From positions 1 through 64,000 of the forward strand of contig NZ_JACSQO010000006.1 in assembly GCF_014836595.1 (NCBI RefSeq): a DNA stretch of 64,000 nucleotides. The letters run 5' to 3'. The notes beneath the pieces were generated by a model, which was given only the letters and a program-made list of their open reading frames with translations, ran no database searches and was not told the DNA's origin. This document shows, piece by piece, positions 1-11,468 of this stretch (position 1 is the stretch's first letter; the number at the start of each line of letters is the position of its first letter). The DNA is from Psychrobacillus faecigallinarum. Lineage in GTDB: Bacteria > Bacillota > Bacilli > Bacillales_A > Planococcaceae. The translations under genes were made by a program, and so were the position numbers.

Positions 1-20
1 AGGATCAAACTCTCCATAAT
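1..20 (-). rRNA. 16S rRNA gene, 5' end only (partial)
   Basis: Read on the minus strand, the first 20 bases give TTATGGAGAGTTTGATCCT, the conserved 5' start of bacterial 16S rRNA. The rest of the gene lies outside the window. In B. subtilis an rrn operon also follows gyrA at the origin. The exact mature 5' end cannot be fixed from sequence alone. Confidence 0.93.
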
Positions 21-136
21 AGAGAACTTAAAAAGCTCATTTTGTTTTGCTGGCATCATCATTAAATGATGTCAAAAATTGTTTTGCGTCAATACAACCG
101 AAGTTGTTTGATGCTATATGTCTTAACGTTTTGCAT

Positions 137-149
137 GTTCAGTTTTCAA
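137..149 (-). promoter_or_regulatory. boxA-like antitermination motif in rrn leader
   Basis: The minus strand reads TTGAAAACTGAAC about 115 nt upstream of the 16S 5' end, inside the presumed leader. Bacillus rrn leaders carry a near-identical motif. NusB/NusG-type antitermination is inferred from that match. Confidence 0.6.
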
Positions 150-189
150 TGTTCATGTGTTTTTTTCGTCTTGTTTTGACGACTTCTCT

Positions 190-218
190 ATATTATCAAG
201 GTTTCAAAGATAAGTCAA
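190..218 (-). promoter_or_regulatory. rrn operon sigma-A promoter
   Basis: The minus strand has TTGACT (213-218), a 17-nt spacer and TAATAT (190-195), about 170 nt upstream of the 16S 5' end. The position fits the main rrn promoter with a roughly 160-nt leader. No second promoter could be assigned with confidence further upstream. Confidence 0.72.
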
Positions 219-232
219 CACTTTAATCAAAT

Positions 233-285
233 AAAACTTAAAACTATTTTAAGAAAGAGATATTCTTTAAATAGTTTTAAGTTTT
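233..285 (-). terminator. AT-rich hairpin, likely terminator of the HD-GYP gene
   Basis: A 16-17 bp inverted repeat (AAACTTAAAACTATTT and its complement) lies 120 bp past the HD-GYP stop codon and just upstream of the rrn promoter. It is followed on the minus strand by TTTTATTTG. The stem is long but has few G-C pairs, so termination strength is uncertain. Confidence 0.5.
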
Positions 286-404
286 TAGTCATGTTTCCTA
301 ATGAATCTATATAATTATCGACTACTTTTATAATGCTTGGTAAGTCTTTCTGGTTCTCAAAGTTTTACTTCTATACTTACATATAGATAACTCTAAAAAG
401 ATTA

Positions 405-1514
405 TTAATCAATTATACTTTCTATATGTAAAGATCGTTTAGCTGCTAAGTCTAAGATTTGGCCAGTTTCAGACAATCGTATCATAGGTCTCATCGGAGA
501 ATCTCTATGGATAAAGATAATCTCTCCTAGCTCTCCATCTGATAATCTCACTCGAGTGGATATTGGTAAATCGCATACAAGAGAGATGAGTGCATTAACT
601 GCTTCAATATTGTATTTTCCAAACTCTTCTTCCTTAATCATTTCCAATACTTTAAAAGAAGAGGCTCTTGCTCGATATATTCTCTCAGAGGTCATTGCAT
701 GGTATACATCTGCGACTGCAATTATTTGAGCAACCAAAGAGATATTTTCCATTTTTTCTCCCTTAGGATAACCACTACCGTCTAGACGTTCATGGTGTTG
801 GAAGATTCCTAATTTTGTCTCTGGCTTTAACAGCGGACTATCTTTGATAGCTTGAAAGCTAAAAATAGTATGTTTTTTAATTTCTGAGAATTCATTTTCT
901 GTAAGAGGAGTCTTCTTTTCTCTAATCTTCTGATCAATCTTAGCCATTCCTACATCAGCTAAAAGGCCTGCGGTAGCTATTTGATTGATTTGTCCAGAAG
1001 TGTATTGAAGTTTCCTGGCAATTGCTCCAGATAGCATCCCCACTGCCAACGAATGATGTGCTATGTATTTATCAATGGATGAATAACTATTTAGAAGAGA
1101 AAATATTTGTTTTTCTTGCATCGCTCGATCTATTAAAGGCATTACTATATGCCTTAACTTTGCAACATCCACCTTCACTCCAGCTTCCCAGGAAGAAAAT
1201 TCTTTATAGAAGTTACTTACAGATTCATTATATAACGTTTTAAAGTTAGTTTTATTAAGGGATAGAGAATTACTTTTTTCTACAATAACACGTTCCTTGT
1301 TATTAAGTTCTAGAATTTCTTCTTCTGACCTATTAAAGATATTTTCAATTGACACAGGTACTTTAGTAACGTTGAAGGCTCTTAGTACTTCTAAATGCTC
1401 TCTTGTCAGCCTTGTATCTTTACGCATAATTGGGTATTTAGTGTTCACAAAAAGATCTTCGGCAACGATACTACCAATTCTAATTTCATCTAAATTTTGT
1501 AAAGTATATTCCAT
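405..1514 (-). CDS. HD-GYP domain protein with altered HD motif
   Basis: This 369-residue protein has an N-terminal region of about 140 residues and a C-terminal HD-GYP domain, the family that degrades cyclic di-GMP. The GYP signature is intact (HHERLDGSGYPKG, residues 240-252), as are H153/H154, H215 and D269. The defining HD pair is not: where family members have HDIGK this protein reads ADVGM (A186, D187), so a metal-binding histidine is missing. It may be a c-di-GMP sensor or a reduced-activity enzyme rather than a normal phosphodiesterase; that is inference. It sits between gyrA and rrn with its own promoter and terminator. The start has AGCAGGG upstream as a moderate ribosome site. Confidence 0.85.
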   Translation of the reverse strand: MEYTLQNLDEIRIGSIVAEDLFVNTKYPIMRKDTRLTREHLEVLRAFNVTKVPVSIENIFNRSEEEILELNNKERVIVEKSNSLSLNKTNFKTLYNESVSNFYKEFSSWEAGVKVDVAKLRHIVMPLIDRAMQEKQIFSLLNSYSSIDKYIAHHSLAVGMLSGAIARKLQYTSGQINQIATAGLLADVGMAKIDQKIREKKTPLTENEFSEIKKHTIFSFQAIKDSPLLKPETKLGIFQHHERLDGSGYPKGEKMENISLVAQIIAVADVYHAMTSERIYRARASSFKVLEMIKEEEFGKYNIEAVNALISLVCDLPISTRVRLSDGELGEIIFIHRDSPMRPMIRLSETGQILDLAAKRSLHIESIID

Positions 1515-1545
1515 TTTATACCCTGCTTTTCTTTTATTTTCCTTA

Positions 1546-1574
1546 ATTATACTAAATTTTTTTCAATTTTGTAT
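1546..1574 (-). promoter_or_regulatory. candidate promoter of the HD-GYP gene
   Basis: A perfect TATAAT (1546-1551 on the minus strand) lies 32 bp before the start codon and downstream of the gyrA terminator. The -35 at 17 nt spacing is poor (ATACAA). Confidence 0.5.
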
Positions 1575-1578
1575 ATGT

Positions 1579-1615
1579 AAAAAAATCACCCTTAAACTAA
1601 GTTTAAGGGTGATTT
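1579..1615 (-). terminator. gyrA terminator
   Basis: A 15-bp perfect stem (AAATCACCCTTAAAC / complement) with a 3-nt loop starts 6 bp after the gyrA stop and is followed by a T run on the minus strand. Confidence 0.9.
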
Positions 1616-1620
1616 AGTAA

Positions 1621-4131
1621 TTATTCTTCTATTGAGGTAGAATCATCTTCATTGTTAGAAGCTACTTCTTCTACAATTTCATCGTCTGTTTCTTCTTCCT
1701 CATCTTCTTTTGCAACTTTAGCAACGGTAGCTATTAACTCATTATTTGATAATCTCATCAGGCGCACTCCTTGAGTGCTTCTTCCTGTAATTGAAATGTC
1801 ATTAACATCCATACGGATTAACATTCCATTTATCGTGATTAACATTAAGTCTTCTAAACCTTCCACTGCCTTCACAGCACATAAAGGTCCATTTTTCTCA
1901 GTGATTTGGCATGTTTTCACACCCATCCCACCTCTAGTTTGTAATCGATATTCTGATTCTGGGGTACGTTTTCCATATCCCTTCTCAGTTACTACTAGGA
2001 TTTCTTGACCAGGTTCAATAATTTCCATACCGACAACGTAATCGTCATCCTTCAAGCGAATTCCTCTTACTCCACCAGCTGTACGACCCATAGAACGAAT
2101 ATCAGTTTCTTCAAATCTTACAAGCTTGCCTTGTCGTGTACCAATTATAATTTGTTTTTTACCGTCTGTTAAACGAACTGCAATGAGTTCGTCCTCATCA
2201 CGTAAAGAGATAGCTATTAAGCCATTAGCACGAATATGAGCAAAACCTGACACTGGTGTACGTTTTGTTACACCATGCTTAGTTGTGAAGATAAAATAGC
2301 TATCTTCCTCAAACGTTGCCATTGGAATCATAGCAGTAACATGCTCGTCTTTTTCAATTCCTAATAGATTAATGAGTGGTAGACCTTTAGCTGTGCGTCC
2401 ATACTCTGGTATCTCAAATCCTCTTGCACGATAAACCTTACCTTTATTAGTAAAGAATAGAATTGTGTCATGAGTTGATGTATTCAATAAATGTTCTACG
2501 AAGTCATTTTCATTGGTGCCCATTCCTTGAACTCCACGACCACCACGTTTTTGACTCTTGTACGTATTTGCAGGCAAACGTTTAATATACCCTTTATTTG
2601 TTAAAGTAAGCACAGAGTTTTCAACCGGTATTAAATCTTCGTCCTCAAATACCTCTACTCCACCAGCTACAATTTCTGTTCTACGATCATCAGAGTATCG
2701 ATCTCTAATTTCAGTAATTTCTTCACGAATAATTTCTATCACTCGATATTCATTAGCTAAAATGAATTTAAGTTCTTCAATTAGTTCTACTAAAGCTTTA
2801 TATTCTTCCTCAATCTTATCGCGTTCTAATCCTGTCAAACGTTGTAAACGCATATCTAGAATAGCTTGTGCTTGGCGTTCTGATAAATTAAATTGTTCAG
2901 TTAAGCCTCTTTTAGCTTCCTCACCTGTTTGAGATGAACGGATCAATTTAATAATTTCATCGATATGATCTAAAGCAATACGTAAACCTTCTAAGATATG
3001 TGCTCGATCTTCCGCTTTATTCAATTCAAATTGTGTACGTCGGCGAATAACCACTTTTTGATGTTCTAAGTAATAGTAAAGCATTTCTTTAATGTTAAGT
3101 ACTTTAGGTTGGTTATCTACTAAAGCTAACATATTGATACCAAAGCTGGATTGAAGAGCTGTTTGTTTATATAAGTTGTTAAGTAAAACGTGAGAGTTAG
3201 CGTCTTTGCGTACCTCAATTACAATACGCATACCATTACGATCTGACTCGTCGGCCAAATGAGTAATTCCATCAATCTTTTTATCGCGTACTAGTTCAGC
3301 GATTTTCTCTATTAAACGAGCTTTGTTAACTTGATAAGGTATTTCTTTAACAATGATAACTTCTTTTCCACTAGGTTTTTGCTCAATTTCCACTTTTGCT
3401 CGGATTAAAATAGAGCCCTTACCAGTTTCATAAGCACGACGAATACCGCTTCGACCCAAAATAATCCCGCCCGTTGGGAAATCAGGACCAGGAATAATAT
3501 TCATCAATTCCTCTATAGTAATAGCAGGATTTTCAGATAAGGCTAAAACACCATTAATAACTTCTCCCAAATTGTGAGAAGGAATATTTGTAGCCATTCC
3601 TACTGCAATACCTGAAGCACCGTTTACTAGTAAATTAGGATATCTACTTGGTAAGACAACAGGCTCTCTTTCTTGTCCATCATAATTGTCTTTATAATCA
3701 ATTGTATTTTTATTTATATCTCTCAATAACTCTAAAGCAATTTTGGACATACGCGATTCCGTATAACGCATCGCAGCTGCTCCATCTCCATCTACGGATC
3801 CAAAGTTACCATGACCATCTACGAGCATATAACGATAACTAAAATCTTGTGCCATACGTACCATTGCTTCGTATATAGATGAGTCACCATGAGGATGGTA
3901 TTTCCCCATAACATCCCCAACGATACGAGCAGATTTCTTATGAGGCTTATCTGGTGTATTTCCTAACTCTTGCATCCCATATAAAATTCGACGATGTACG
4001 GGCTTTAATCCATCACGAACATCTGGTAAAGCACGGGACACAATTACACTCATCGCATAGTCAAGAAAGGATGTTCTCATTTCTGTACTAATATTGATCC
4101 CTTTGACACCTTTATTCGGTATTTCTGACAT
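1621..4131 (-). CDS. gyrA: DNA gyrase subunit A
   Basis: An 836-residue GyrA, the breakage-reunion subunit of DNA gyrase, which introduces negative supercoils using ATP with GyrB. The catalytic tyrosine is Y123 (AAMRYTE). The quinolone-resistance region reads [17 protein letters not shown] with S84, S85 and E88, the usual susceptible residues. The GyrA box (KRGGRGVQG) starts the C-terminal DNA-wrapping beta-pinwheel. The tail is strongly acidic ([10 protein letters not shown]), as in other Bacillales. The start has a strong GGAGG nine bases upstream. It lies 27 bp after gyrB, probably in one operon, and ends in a strong terminator. Confidence 0.99.
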   Translation of the reverse strand: MSEIPNKGVKGINISTEMRTSFLDYAMSVIVSRALPDVRDGLKPVHRRILYGMQELGNTPDKPHKKSARIVGDVMGKYHPHGDSSIYEAMVRMAQDFSYRYMLVDGHGNFGSVDGDGAAAMRYTESRMSKIALELLRDINKNTIDYKDNYDGQEREPVVLPSRYPNLLVNGASGIAVGMATNIPSHNLGEVINGVLALSENPAITIEELMNIIPGPDFPTGGIILGRSGIRRAYETGKGSILIRAKVEIEQKPSGKEVIIVKEIPYQVNKARLIEKIAELVRDKKIDGITHLADESDRNGMRIVIEVRKDANSHVLLNNLYKQTALQSSFGINMLALVDNQPKVLNIKEMLYYYLEHQKVVIRRRTQFELNKAEDRAHILEGLRIALDHIDEIIKLIRSSQTGEEAKRGLTEQFNLSERQAQAILDMRLQRLTGLERDKIEEEYKALVELIEELKFILANEYRVIEIIREEITEIRDRYSDDRRTEIVAGGVEVFEDEDLIPVENSVLTLTNKGYIKRLPANTYKSQKRGGRGVQGMGTNENDFVEHLLNTSTHDTILFFTNKGKVYRARGFEIPEYGRTAKGLPLINLLGIEKDEHVTAMIPMATFEEDSYFIFTTKHGVTKRTPVSGFAHIRANGLIAISLRDEDELIAVRLTDGKKQIIIGTRQGKLVRFEETDIRSMGRTAGGVRGIRLKDDDYVVGMEIIEPGQEILVVTEKGYGKRTPESEYRLQTRGGMGVKTCQITEKNGPLCAVKAVEGLEDLMLITINGMLIRMDVNDISITGRSTQGVRLMRLSNNELIATVAKVAKEDEEEETDDEIVEEVASNNEDDSTSIEE

Positions 4132-4158
4132 CCTAAAGACCTCCAGTTAAACACATTC

Positions 4159-6129
<1,971 letters not shown>

Positions 6130-7242
6130 TTACTTTATAACTGCTCCTTGCTCCACGTGGAACATTCTCGCCTGTTGAATAGTATCATGGGCAATTCCTT
6201 CTACACTTGTAGTCGTAACAAAGGTTTGAACATCGCCATGAATAGTCGTCAATAGATGAGATTGTCTGTAGTCATCTAATTCCGATAATACGTCATCCAG
6301 CAATAAAACAGGAGCTTCACCTACCTCCTGTTTTATCAATTCGATTTCAGCTAATTTAAGAGATAAAGCCGTGGTTCGTTGTTGTCCCTGTGATCCGTAT
6401 GTTTGGACATCATAGTTATTCACAAAAAATTGGAGGTCATCACGATGTGGTCCATATAATGTAACTCCCCGATCTAACTCTCTTTTTTGACTATCAAATA
6501 ACTTCTTTTCCATGCTGGCCTTCATAGCATCTTCAGACCAATCCGCTTTGATACCTATAGTAGAGTCATATACAACTGTGAGTTTTTCTAACCCTCTAGA
6601 AATACCGAAATGTATCGGTTCCGCCCACTTTTGAAGCAAATCCATAAATTGAAATCTTTTTTGGATAACTTTTACCGCTGCATCTATATATTGTTCTGTA
6701 TATACGTCGAACATGACATCCGTTAACTTAGGTTTTCCTTGATTTTGTTTTAATATATGGTTTCTTTGTTTCAATATCTTTTGGAATTGAAGCAAATCAT
6801 GTAAATATCTTGGAGATATTTGTCCAATTTCCATATCTAAAAATCGTCTTCTAACTAGCGGACTTCCTTTTACTAAAAATAAATCTTCTGGAGCAAACAT
6901 CACTACGTTCAATTGACCAATATAGTCACTGAGTCTGCTTTGTTCTAAATGATTAACTTTAGCCTTTTTACCTTTTTTAGACAAGATCAATTCCAAAGGG
7001 ATTCGCCCATATTTTTTTTGAATATCACCTTTTATTTTACCATACTCTGCTTCCCAACGTATCAATTCTTTGTCATTGGAAGTTCTATGAGATTTTGCCA
7101 TAGATAAAACGTAAAGGGATTCCATTAAATTCGTCTTTCCTTGAGCATTTTCTCCAATAAGAACATTAATCTTCGAGGAAAAATCCAGCTCGATTGAATC
7201 GTAGTTACGGAAGTCATTTAATTCGAGTCGTTCAATATACAT
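6130..7242 (-). CDS. recF: DNA replication/repair protein RecF
   Basis: A 370-residue RecF, an SMC/ABC-like ATPase that helps load RecA at gaps with RecO and RecR. Walker A is GENAQGKT (30-37). The ABC signature region is GSQGQQRT, and Walker B is [11 protein letters not shown]. The start is ATG 7242 ([15 protein letters not shown]), preceded by GGAGAG; an upstream in-frame start would overlap yaaA without need. It begins just after the yaaA stop, so yaaA-recF are probably cotranscribed. Its last codons contain a degenerate parS-like palindrome. Confidence 0.97.
   Translation of the reverse strand: MYIERLELNDFRNYDSIELDFSSKINVLIGENAQGKTNLMESLYVLSMAKSHRTSNDKELIRWEAEYGKIKGDIQKKYGRIPLELILSKKGKKAKVNHLEQSRLSDYIGQLNVVMFAPEDLFLVKGSPLVRRRFLDMEIGQISPRYLHDLLQFQKILKQRNHILKQNQGKPKLTDVMFDVYTEQYIDAAVKVIQKRFQFMDLLQKWAEPIHFGISRGLEKLTVVYDSTIGIKADWSEDAMKASMEKKLFDSQKRELDRGVTLYGPHRDDLQFFVNNYDVQTYGSQGQQRTTALSLKLAEIELIKQEVGEAPVLLLDDVLSELDDYRQSHLLTTIHGDVQTFVTTTSVEGIAHDTIQQARMFHVEQGAVIK
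6149..6164. promoter_or_regulatory. degenerate parS-like site in the 3' end of recF
   Basis: TGCTCCACGTGGAACA matches the parS consensus TGTTTCACGTGAAACA at 13 of 16 positions and keeps the central CACGTG. Spo0J or Noc binding is not certain; the better parS copies in this window are at 17476 and 19987. Confidence 0.35.
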
Positions 7243-7243
7243 A

Positions 7244-7471
7244 TTACTCTCCGTTCTCAGGTCCAATCATTAGAAATTTTCCTACTCCTGGAATATTCAC
7301 TACGTCTTTGTTTCTTAATTTTCTTCCTCTTCTTTGATCTACTTCTCCATTTATATATACTGGATTTTCGCTCAAAAACCATTTGGCCATTCCACCTGAA
7401 TCTATAGCGTCTGTCATTTTAAGTAATTGACCAAGCGTAATATATTCCGAGTCAAATCGAATCTCTTCCAC
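7244..7471 (-). CDS. yaaA: S4-domain protein YaaA
   Basis: A 75-residue protein of the YaaA family, an S4-like RNA-binding fold always found between dnaN and recF in Bacillales. The S4 core is visible in [27 protein letters not shown]. Ribosome association or assembly has been proposed for the family; this sequence does not test that. The start is GTG 7471 with AGAGG about 12 bases upstream; an ATG seven bases earlier is out of frame. It is separated from dnaN by a terminator and has its own candidate promoter. Confidence 0.93.
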   Translation of the reverse strand: MEEIRFDSEYITLGQLLKMTDAIDSGGMAKWFLSENPVYINGEVDQRRGRKLRNKDVVNIPGVGKFLMIGPENGE

Positions 7472-7508
7472 TAATCATCCAACCTCTTCTCATTTTCTTT
7501 ATCCCTTC

Positions 7509-7537
7509 ATTTTACTCTAATAAAGTAAATAAGTAAA
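7509..7537 (-). promoter_or_regulatory. candidate promoter of yaaA-recF-gyrB-gyrA
   Basis: The minus strand has TTTACT (7532-7537), a 17-nt spacer and TAAAAT (7509-7514), just past the dnaN terminator. It would let the downstream genes escape that terminator. Confidence 0.45.
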
Positions 7538-7563
7538 AAAGATAGCCACAATTAGTGACTATC
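7535..7563 (-). terminator. terminator after dnaN
   Basis: On the minus strand GATAGTCAC and GTGGCTATC form a 9-bp stem (one G-T pair) with a 5-nt loop, followed by TTTTTTACTT. It lies 74 bp past the dnaN stop. Confidence 0.85.
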
Positions 7564-7636
7564 TCTGCTTATATTGTTTTTTTAAAGATAAAAAAGTTTT
7601 CTCTTATCGGAGCAAACAAGGGTGCTTACATGTTTC

Positions 7637-8773
7637 TTAGTAAGTTCTTACCGGTAATATCAGTTGTAAAATAGAATCGTCATGGACAGACTTCAATACA
7701 AATGGTCTCATTGCGCCTGAGAATAGAATTTTTACGTCTTGTCCATCGATTGCCTTTAAAGCATCCATCATATATTTAGCACTGAAAGATATTTTAAGTT
7801 CTTCACCATCAATTGTTTCTGCTTGAATTTCTTCTTCAACTTTACCTATTTCGGGAGAGTTGAAAGAAACTTCTACTGAGCTTTGATCGATTGTGGAAAA
7901 GCGAACTACGTTGTTTCTTTCTTCACGAGCCAACAATGAAGCTCGGTCAATTGCTTGTAACAATGATTTACTATTTACGACAATGGTGGTTTTATATTCA
8001 CTTGGGATTAAACGAGATGTGTCAGGATAATTTCCTTCTAACAATCTAGAATAGAACAATACATCTTCAGTTTTAAATAAGATTTGTTGTTGTGTCATAA
8101 CAATAGCTACTTCTGAAGAAGTTTCTTCTAAAATTTTGTTCAGTTCATTTAAGCTTTTCCCTGGAATAACCACACTGTATGCTTCTTCAGGTAAATCTTT
8201 TAAAGCTGTTTTTCTTTTAGCAAGGCGATGGCTGTCTGTTGCAACACAGTGTAATTCTCCATCGTTAACCTGCCAGTTTACACCGGTTAAAACAGGACGG
8301 TTCTCAGATGTGGAAACGGCAAAAACAGTTTCTTTAATTATTGACTTTAACAAATCAGACGGAATAAAGAATTGATGTTCCTCTTCTAATTGTGGAAGCA
8401 AAGGATATTCACTAGCGTCTAGACCAATTAAGTTAAATTCTGATTTACCTGAGCGAATATATGTTTGAAATTGATTTGTTACTTCAATTTCAACATCATT
8501 GGTAGGTAATTTACGTACAATCTCATTAAATACTCTAGCTTGTAATACAATAGATCCTATTTCTATTACTTTTATTATTTGTTCTCCGTTTTTCTCCACT
8601 GGTATGAAAGTTTGAATTGTAATATCTGAGTCACTACCAGTTATATATAATCCTTCTTTTGTTACTTCTAATTTTAGGCCAGTTAATATTGGAATAGTTG
8701 TTTTAGAACTAACTGCTTTCATAACATCATTTAGTCCATTCAATAAACTATCTCTCATTACATCGAATTTCAT
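7637..8773 (-). CDS. dnaN: DNA polymerase III beta sliding clamp
   Basis: A 378-residue sliding clamp that tethers the replicative polymerase to DNA as a ring-shaped homodimer of three-domain subunits. The N-terminus (MKFDVMRDSLLNGLNDVMKA) and the conserved TTIPILTG and TGSDSDI segments align with B. subtilis DnaN. The C-terminus LQLILPVRTY is the usual end of the family. GTGAGGT lies upstream of the ATG. The intergenic region towards dnaA contains the unwinding element of oriC, and a hairpin terminator follows the gene. Confidence 0.98.
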   Translation of the reverse strand: MKFDVMRDSLLNGLNDVMKAVSSKTTIPILTGLKLEVTKEGLYITGSDSDITIQTFIPVEKNGEQIIKVIEIGSIVLQARVFNEIVRKLPTNDVEIEVTNQFQTYIRSGKSEFNLIGLDASEYPLLPQLEEEHQFFIPSDLLKSIIKETVFAVSTSENRPVLTGVNWQVNDGELHCVATDSHRLAKRKTALKDLPEEAYSVVIPGKSLNELNKILEETSSEVAIVMTQQQILFKTEDVLFYSRLLEGNYPDTSRLIPSEYKTTIVVNSKSLLQAIDRASLLAREERNNVVRFSTIDQSSVEVSFNSPEIGKVEEEIQAETIDGEELKISFSAKYMMDALKAIDGQDVKILFSGAMRPFVLKSVHDDSILQLILPVRTY

Positions 8774-8787
8774 TTTTATACCTCACT

Positions 8788-8937
8788 TATATAATTATTA
8801 TTTATTAAAAGATTAATAGATATAGTAATAGGGCCTGTGGATATGTTGATAACTACATATTTCGCTATAATCCGCCACATATCCCCATGTGTATAAGTTG
8901 TTCTTAAGTATAGCACCTAAAATACAACTTATCCACA
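8788..8937. other. oriC, unwinding part (DnaA boxes, DnaA-trios, AT-rich DUE)
   Basis: Reading on the minus strand after dnaA: DnaA boxes at 8929-8937 (TTATCCACA on plus, perfect), 8888-8896 (TTATACACA), 8844-8852 (TTATCAACA, one mismatch) and 8836-8844 (ATATCCACA, one mismatch). The last is followed by GGCCC and six triplets CTA TTA CTA TAT CTA TTA (8831 down to 8814), then an AT-only stretch to about 8788. This is the layout of the B. subtilis basal unwinding system (DnaA box, GC spacer, DnaA-trios, DUE). Confidence 0.85.
8907..8915 (-). promoter_or_regulatory. candidate extended -10 promoter of dnaN
   Basis: TGCTATACT on the minus strand is an extended -10 (TGnTATACT). No good -35 is present. 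It lies among the DnaA boxes, so DnaA binding could affect dnaN transcription. Confidence 0.35.
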
Positions 8938-8943
8938 ATGTGA

Positions 8944-10293
8944 TTATCTTCCGAGGATAGATTTAATTTGCTTTACATCGTCCTGCAAATTCATATCTAC
9001 CTTTAGCATTGTGGAAATCTTCTCATGAGCATGGATCACAGTTGTGTGATCTCTTCCCCCAAATTCTTCTCCAATTTTAGGTAAAGAGAAGTCGGTTAAT
9101 TCTCTAGAGAGATACATTGCTACTTGACGAGGAAAAGCTATAGATTTTGTACGCTTTTTAGCAGTAAAATCCTCTAAGCGAATATGGAAATGTTCTCCTA
9201 CAACCTTTTGAATATCTAATATAGTAATGATTCTTGGACGTGCGTTTGGCAATATATCTTTTAATGCTTCAGCAGCTAAATCTATATTTATATCTTTATT
9301 GACAAGTGAAGAATAGGCCACCACACGTATTAGGGCGCCTTCTAGTTCACGTATATTTGAGTCTATCTGATTTGCAATGTAGGCCATTACTTCATCGGAA
9401 ATATCTAAGCCGTCCGCGCGGGCTTTTTTACGTAAAATTGCAATTCTCGTTTCTAGATCTGGAGGAGCTATATCAGTTATTAATCCCCACTCAAAACGAG
9501 ATCGCAAACGGTCCTCTAATGTCGGTATTTCTTTTGGTGGACGGTCACTTGAAATAACAATTTGCTTCGATTCTTCATGTAAAGCGTTAAAAGTATGGAA
9601 AAATTCTTCCTGAGTTGATTCTTTTCCTGCAAGGAATTGAATATCATCTATAAGAAGCACGTCGACATTTCGGTATTTGTTACGGAAATCAACTGCTTTG
9701 TTATCTCTAATGGAGTTGATAAATTCATTTGTAAACTTTTCAGAAGATAAATAAACCACTTTTGCATTCGGATTGTGTTCTTGAACATAATGTCCAATCG
9801 CATGCATTAAGTGGGTTTTTCCTAATCCTACCCCTCCATATATAAAAAGAGGATTATATGCTTTTGCTGGTGCCTCTGCGACTGCCAAAGAAGCTGCATG
9901 GGCAAAACGGTTGCCGGAACCAATGACAAAGGTATCAAAGGTGTTCTTGGAGTTAAGCATCCCAGGTGAAAAGTCAGGTTGATTGTCTGGAGGTACCGGT
10001 GTTTTTGGCTTTGGTACATCAAAATCTTCAAAGTCTTGTCCTTTTGGAACTACAAAAGAAATAAGTAGTTCATTGCCAGTCAACTCTGTGAGAATACCAG
10101 CAATTAGGTGAACATAATGATTCTCTAGCCAATCCCTTGCAAAGGAATTTGGCGCAGCTATGGTCACAGTCTCTCCTTTGTAAGAAAGCATCTTAGTAGA
10201 TTTTAACCACGTTTCAAAGCTTGGTTTGGATGTTTTCTTTTCAACTTCAGAGAGAACCTTAGCCCAAAGTTCTTCTAAGTGTTCCAATAACAT
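8944..10293 (-). CDS. dnaA: chromosomal replication initiator DnaA
   Basis: A 449-residue DnaA. Domain I (1-85) binds the helicase and regulators, and a short linker follows. The AAA+ domain has Walker A GGVGLGKT (153-160) and Walker B LLIDD (213-217). The C-terminal helix-turn-helix domain carries the DnaA signature [15 protein letters not shown]. Residues 115-340 are nearly identical to B. subtilis DnaA. The ATG at 10293 is preceded by AAAGGAG. It is flanked on both sides by DnaA-box clusters, so it sits inside oriC and is probably autoregulated. I saw no unambiguous promoter. Confidence 0.99.
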   Translation of the reverse strand: MLLEHLEELWAKVLSEVEKKTSKPSFETWLKSTKMLSYKGETVTIAAPNSFARDWLENHYVHLIAGILTELTGNELLISFVVPKGQDFEDFDVPKPKTPVPPDNQPDFSPGMLNSKNTFDTFVIGSGNRFAHAASLAVAEAPAKAYNPLFIYGGVGLGKTHLMHAIGHYVQEHNPNAKVVYLSSEKFTNEFINSIRDNKAVDFRNKYRNVDVLLIDDIQFLAGKESTQEEFFHTFNALHEESKQIVISSDRPPKEIPTLEDRLRSRFEWGLITDIAPPDLETRIAILRKKARADGLDISDEVMAYIANQIDSNIRELEGALIRVVAYSSLVNKDINIDLAAEALKDILPNARPRIITILDIQKVVGEHFHIRLEDFTAKKRTKSIAFPRQVAMYLSRELTDFSLPKIGEEFGGRDHTTVIHAHEKISTMLKVDMNLQDDVKQIKSILGR

Positions 10294-10410
10294 AAACTCC
10301 TTTTCTATAGATTAATAAGAGATAAATTCTCTCTTACCTTTTACGAGCATTATTTTTCCAATAAAGAAAATGAATAATTTTACTTTATATTTATATGTAT
10401 AATTTAGGTT

Positions 10411-10726
10411 ATATACACAAATCCACGACCTGTGGATAAACTTTATAAACGTATGGGGAAAAACTTGTCCACAGATTACTAACAGTTGTGGATAATAAAA
10501 AATCGCATATTTCGTTTGAAAAAGTAAAACACAGATATCGTATCAAAAAAACGTAGTGATTACAAGATATTTTAAAGTTATCCACAATATTAAAATAATT
10601 AACAGTTAGAGTTGTCCACAGCATAGGAGTATGTTAAAAACATGTTCATAAGCTATGTGGATAATTTTTCTGTCGAAAATTGTTATTCACAGGAGTTTGG
10701 GAAAAAGCTATAAAGAATGTGGATAA
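10411..10726. other. oriC, DnaA-box cluster between dnaA and rpmH
   Basis: Perfect TTATCCACA boxes occur at 10431-10439(-), 10487-10495(-), 10578-10586(+), 10656-10664(-) and 10718-10726(-). TTATTCACA is at 10683-10691(+). One-mismatch boxes are at 10411-10419, 10465-10473 and 10612-10620 (the last two TTGTCCACA). The region has no gene and corresponds to the incAB part of the B. subtilis origin. Transcription diverges from here on both sides. Confidence 0.93.
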
Positions 10727-10766
10727 GAATAAGAGAGAGGTTAGACTTGCGGTGTCTAAATAAATA

Positions 10767-10796
10767 TTGACAAATATAGTATAGTTTTTATATAAT
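10767..10796 (+). promoter_or_regulatory. rpmH promoter
   Basis: TTGACA (10767-10772), an 18-nt spacer and TATAAT (10791-10796): two consensus hexamers 57 bp before the rpmH start. Confidence 0.85.
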
Positions 10797-10852
10797 ATCG
10801 GAGACTGTCTAAGGAACATTTTAAAGATGATCACTCAGGAGGTGTCATATAG

Positions 10853-10987
10853 ATGAAACGTACATTCCAACCAAATAGCCGTAAAAGAGCAAAAAATCAC
10901 GGTTTCCGCGCACGTATGAGTACTAAGAACGGTCGCCGCGTAATAGCAGCACGTCGTGCAAAAGGAAGAAAAGTATTATCAGCATAA
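10853..10987 (+). CDS. rpmH: 50S ribosomal protein L34
   Basis: A 44-residue, very basic protein, [20 protein letters not shown] and onward to [18 protein letters not shown], the universal L34 sequence. It is a structural component of the large ribosomal subunit. AGGAGGTG precedes the ATG. It is the first gene right of the origin, next to rnpA as in nearly all bacteria. A terminator lies between it and rnpA. Confidence 0.98.
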   Translation: MKRTFQPNSRKRAKNHGFRARMSTKNGRRVIAARRAKGRKVLSA

Positions 10988-10995
10988 TCATAAGT

Positions 10996-11026
10996 CCACT
11001 GACCAATTCAGTGGTCTTTTTTTTCT
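10996..11026 (+). terminator. rpmH terminator/attenuator
   Basis: CCACTGA and TCAGTGG form a 7-bp stem with a 5-nt loop, followed by TCTTTTTTTT. It probably lowers rnpA expression relative to rpmH. Confidence 0.85.
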
Positions 11027-11057
11027 TTCAAAACGATTAGTTGGAGCAGGTGAATGG

Positions 11058-11402
11058 ATGAATAAGAAACAACGTATTAAAAAAAATGCTGAATTCCAGC
11101 AAATTTTTAAAAAAGGCAAATCATTTGCGAACAGACAATTTGTTGTTTATAAGCTAGAAAACGAACATGACTTTTTTCGTATAGGGTTATCTGTCAGTAA
11201 AAAAGTTGGTAACGCAGTAGTTCGTAATCGTATTAAACGGTATATTCGCCAATCTTTTTTAGAGTTGAATGATTCAGTAGATACAAGCAAAGACTATATT
11301 ATTATCGCCCGAAACTCGGCGGCCACATTAGATTTTCATGAAACGAAAAAGAGTCTGGAGCATGTTTTGAAAGTAGCAAAGGTTATAAAAAAGAAAAGCT
11401 AA
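11058..11402 (+). CDS. rnpA: ribonuclease P protein component
   Basis: A 114-residue basic protein that binds RNase P RNA and helps 5' maturation of tRNAs. The RNR signature is visible as [14 protein letters not shown]. subtilis RnpA has 116 residues. ATG 11058 ([13 protein letters not shown]) was chosen because GGAGCAGGTGA precedes it and the product matches the family; the frame is open upstream but would cover the rpmH terminator. Confidence 0.96.
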   Translation: MNKKQRIKKNAEFQQIFKKGKSFANRQFVVYKLENEHDFFRIGLSVSKKVGNAVVRNRIKRYIRQSFLELNDSVDTSKDYIIIARNSAATLDFHETKKSLEHVLKVAKVIKKKS

Positions 11403-11468
11403 TGAAGTCTTTTCATTGAAGTGTTAAGATAGTGAGAGATAGAATGTATATTAATAGGGGGAAGAAGG

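Noticed and set aside
9828..10031. Alternative-frame open reading frame within dnaA
   Set aside because: Shadow of dnaA without a ribosome site or conserved content.
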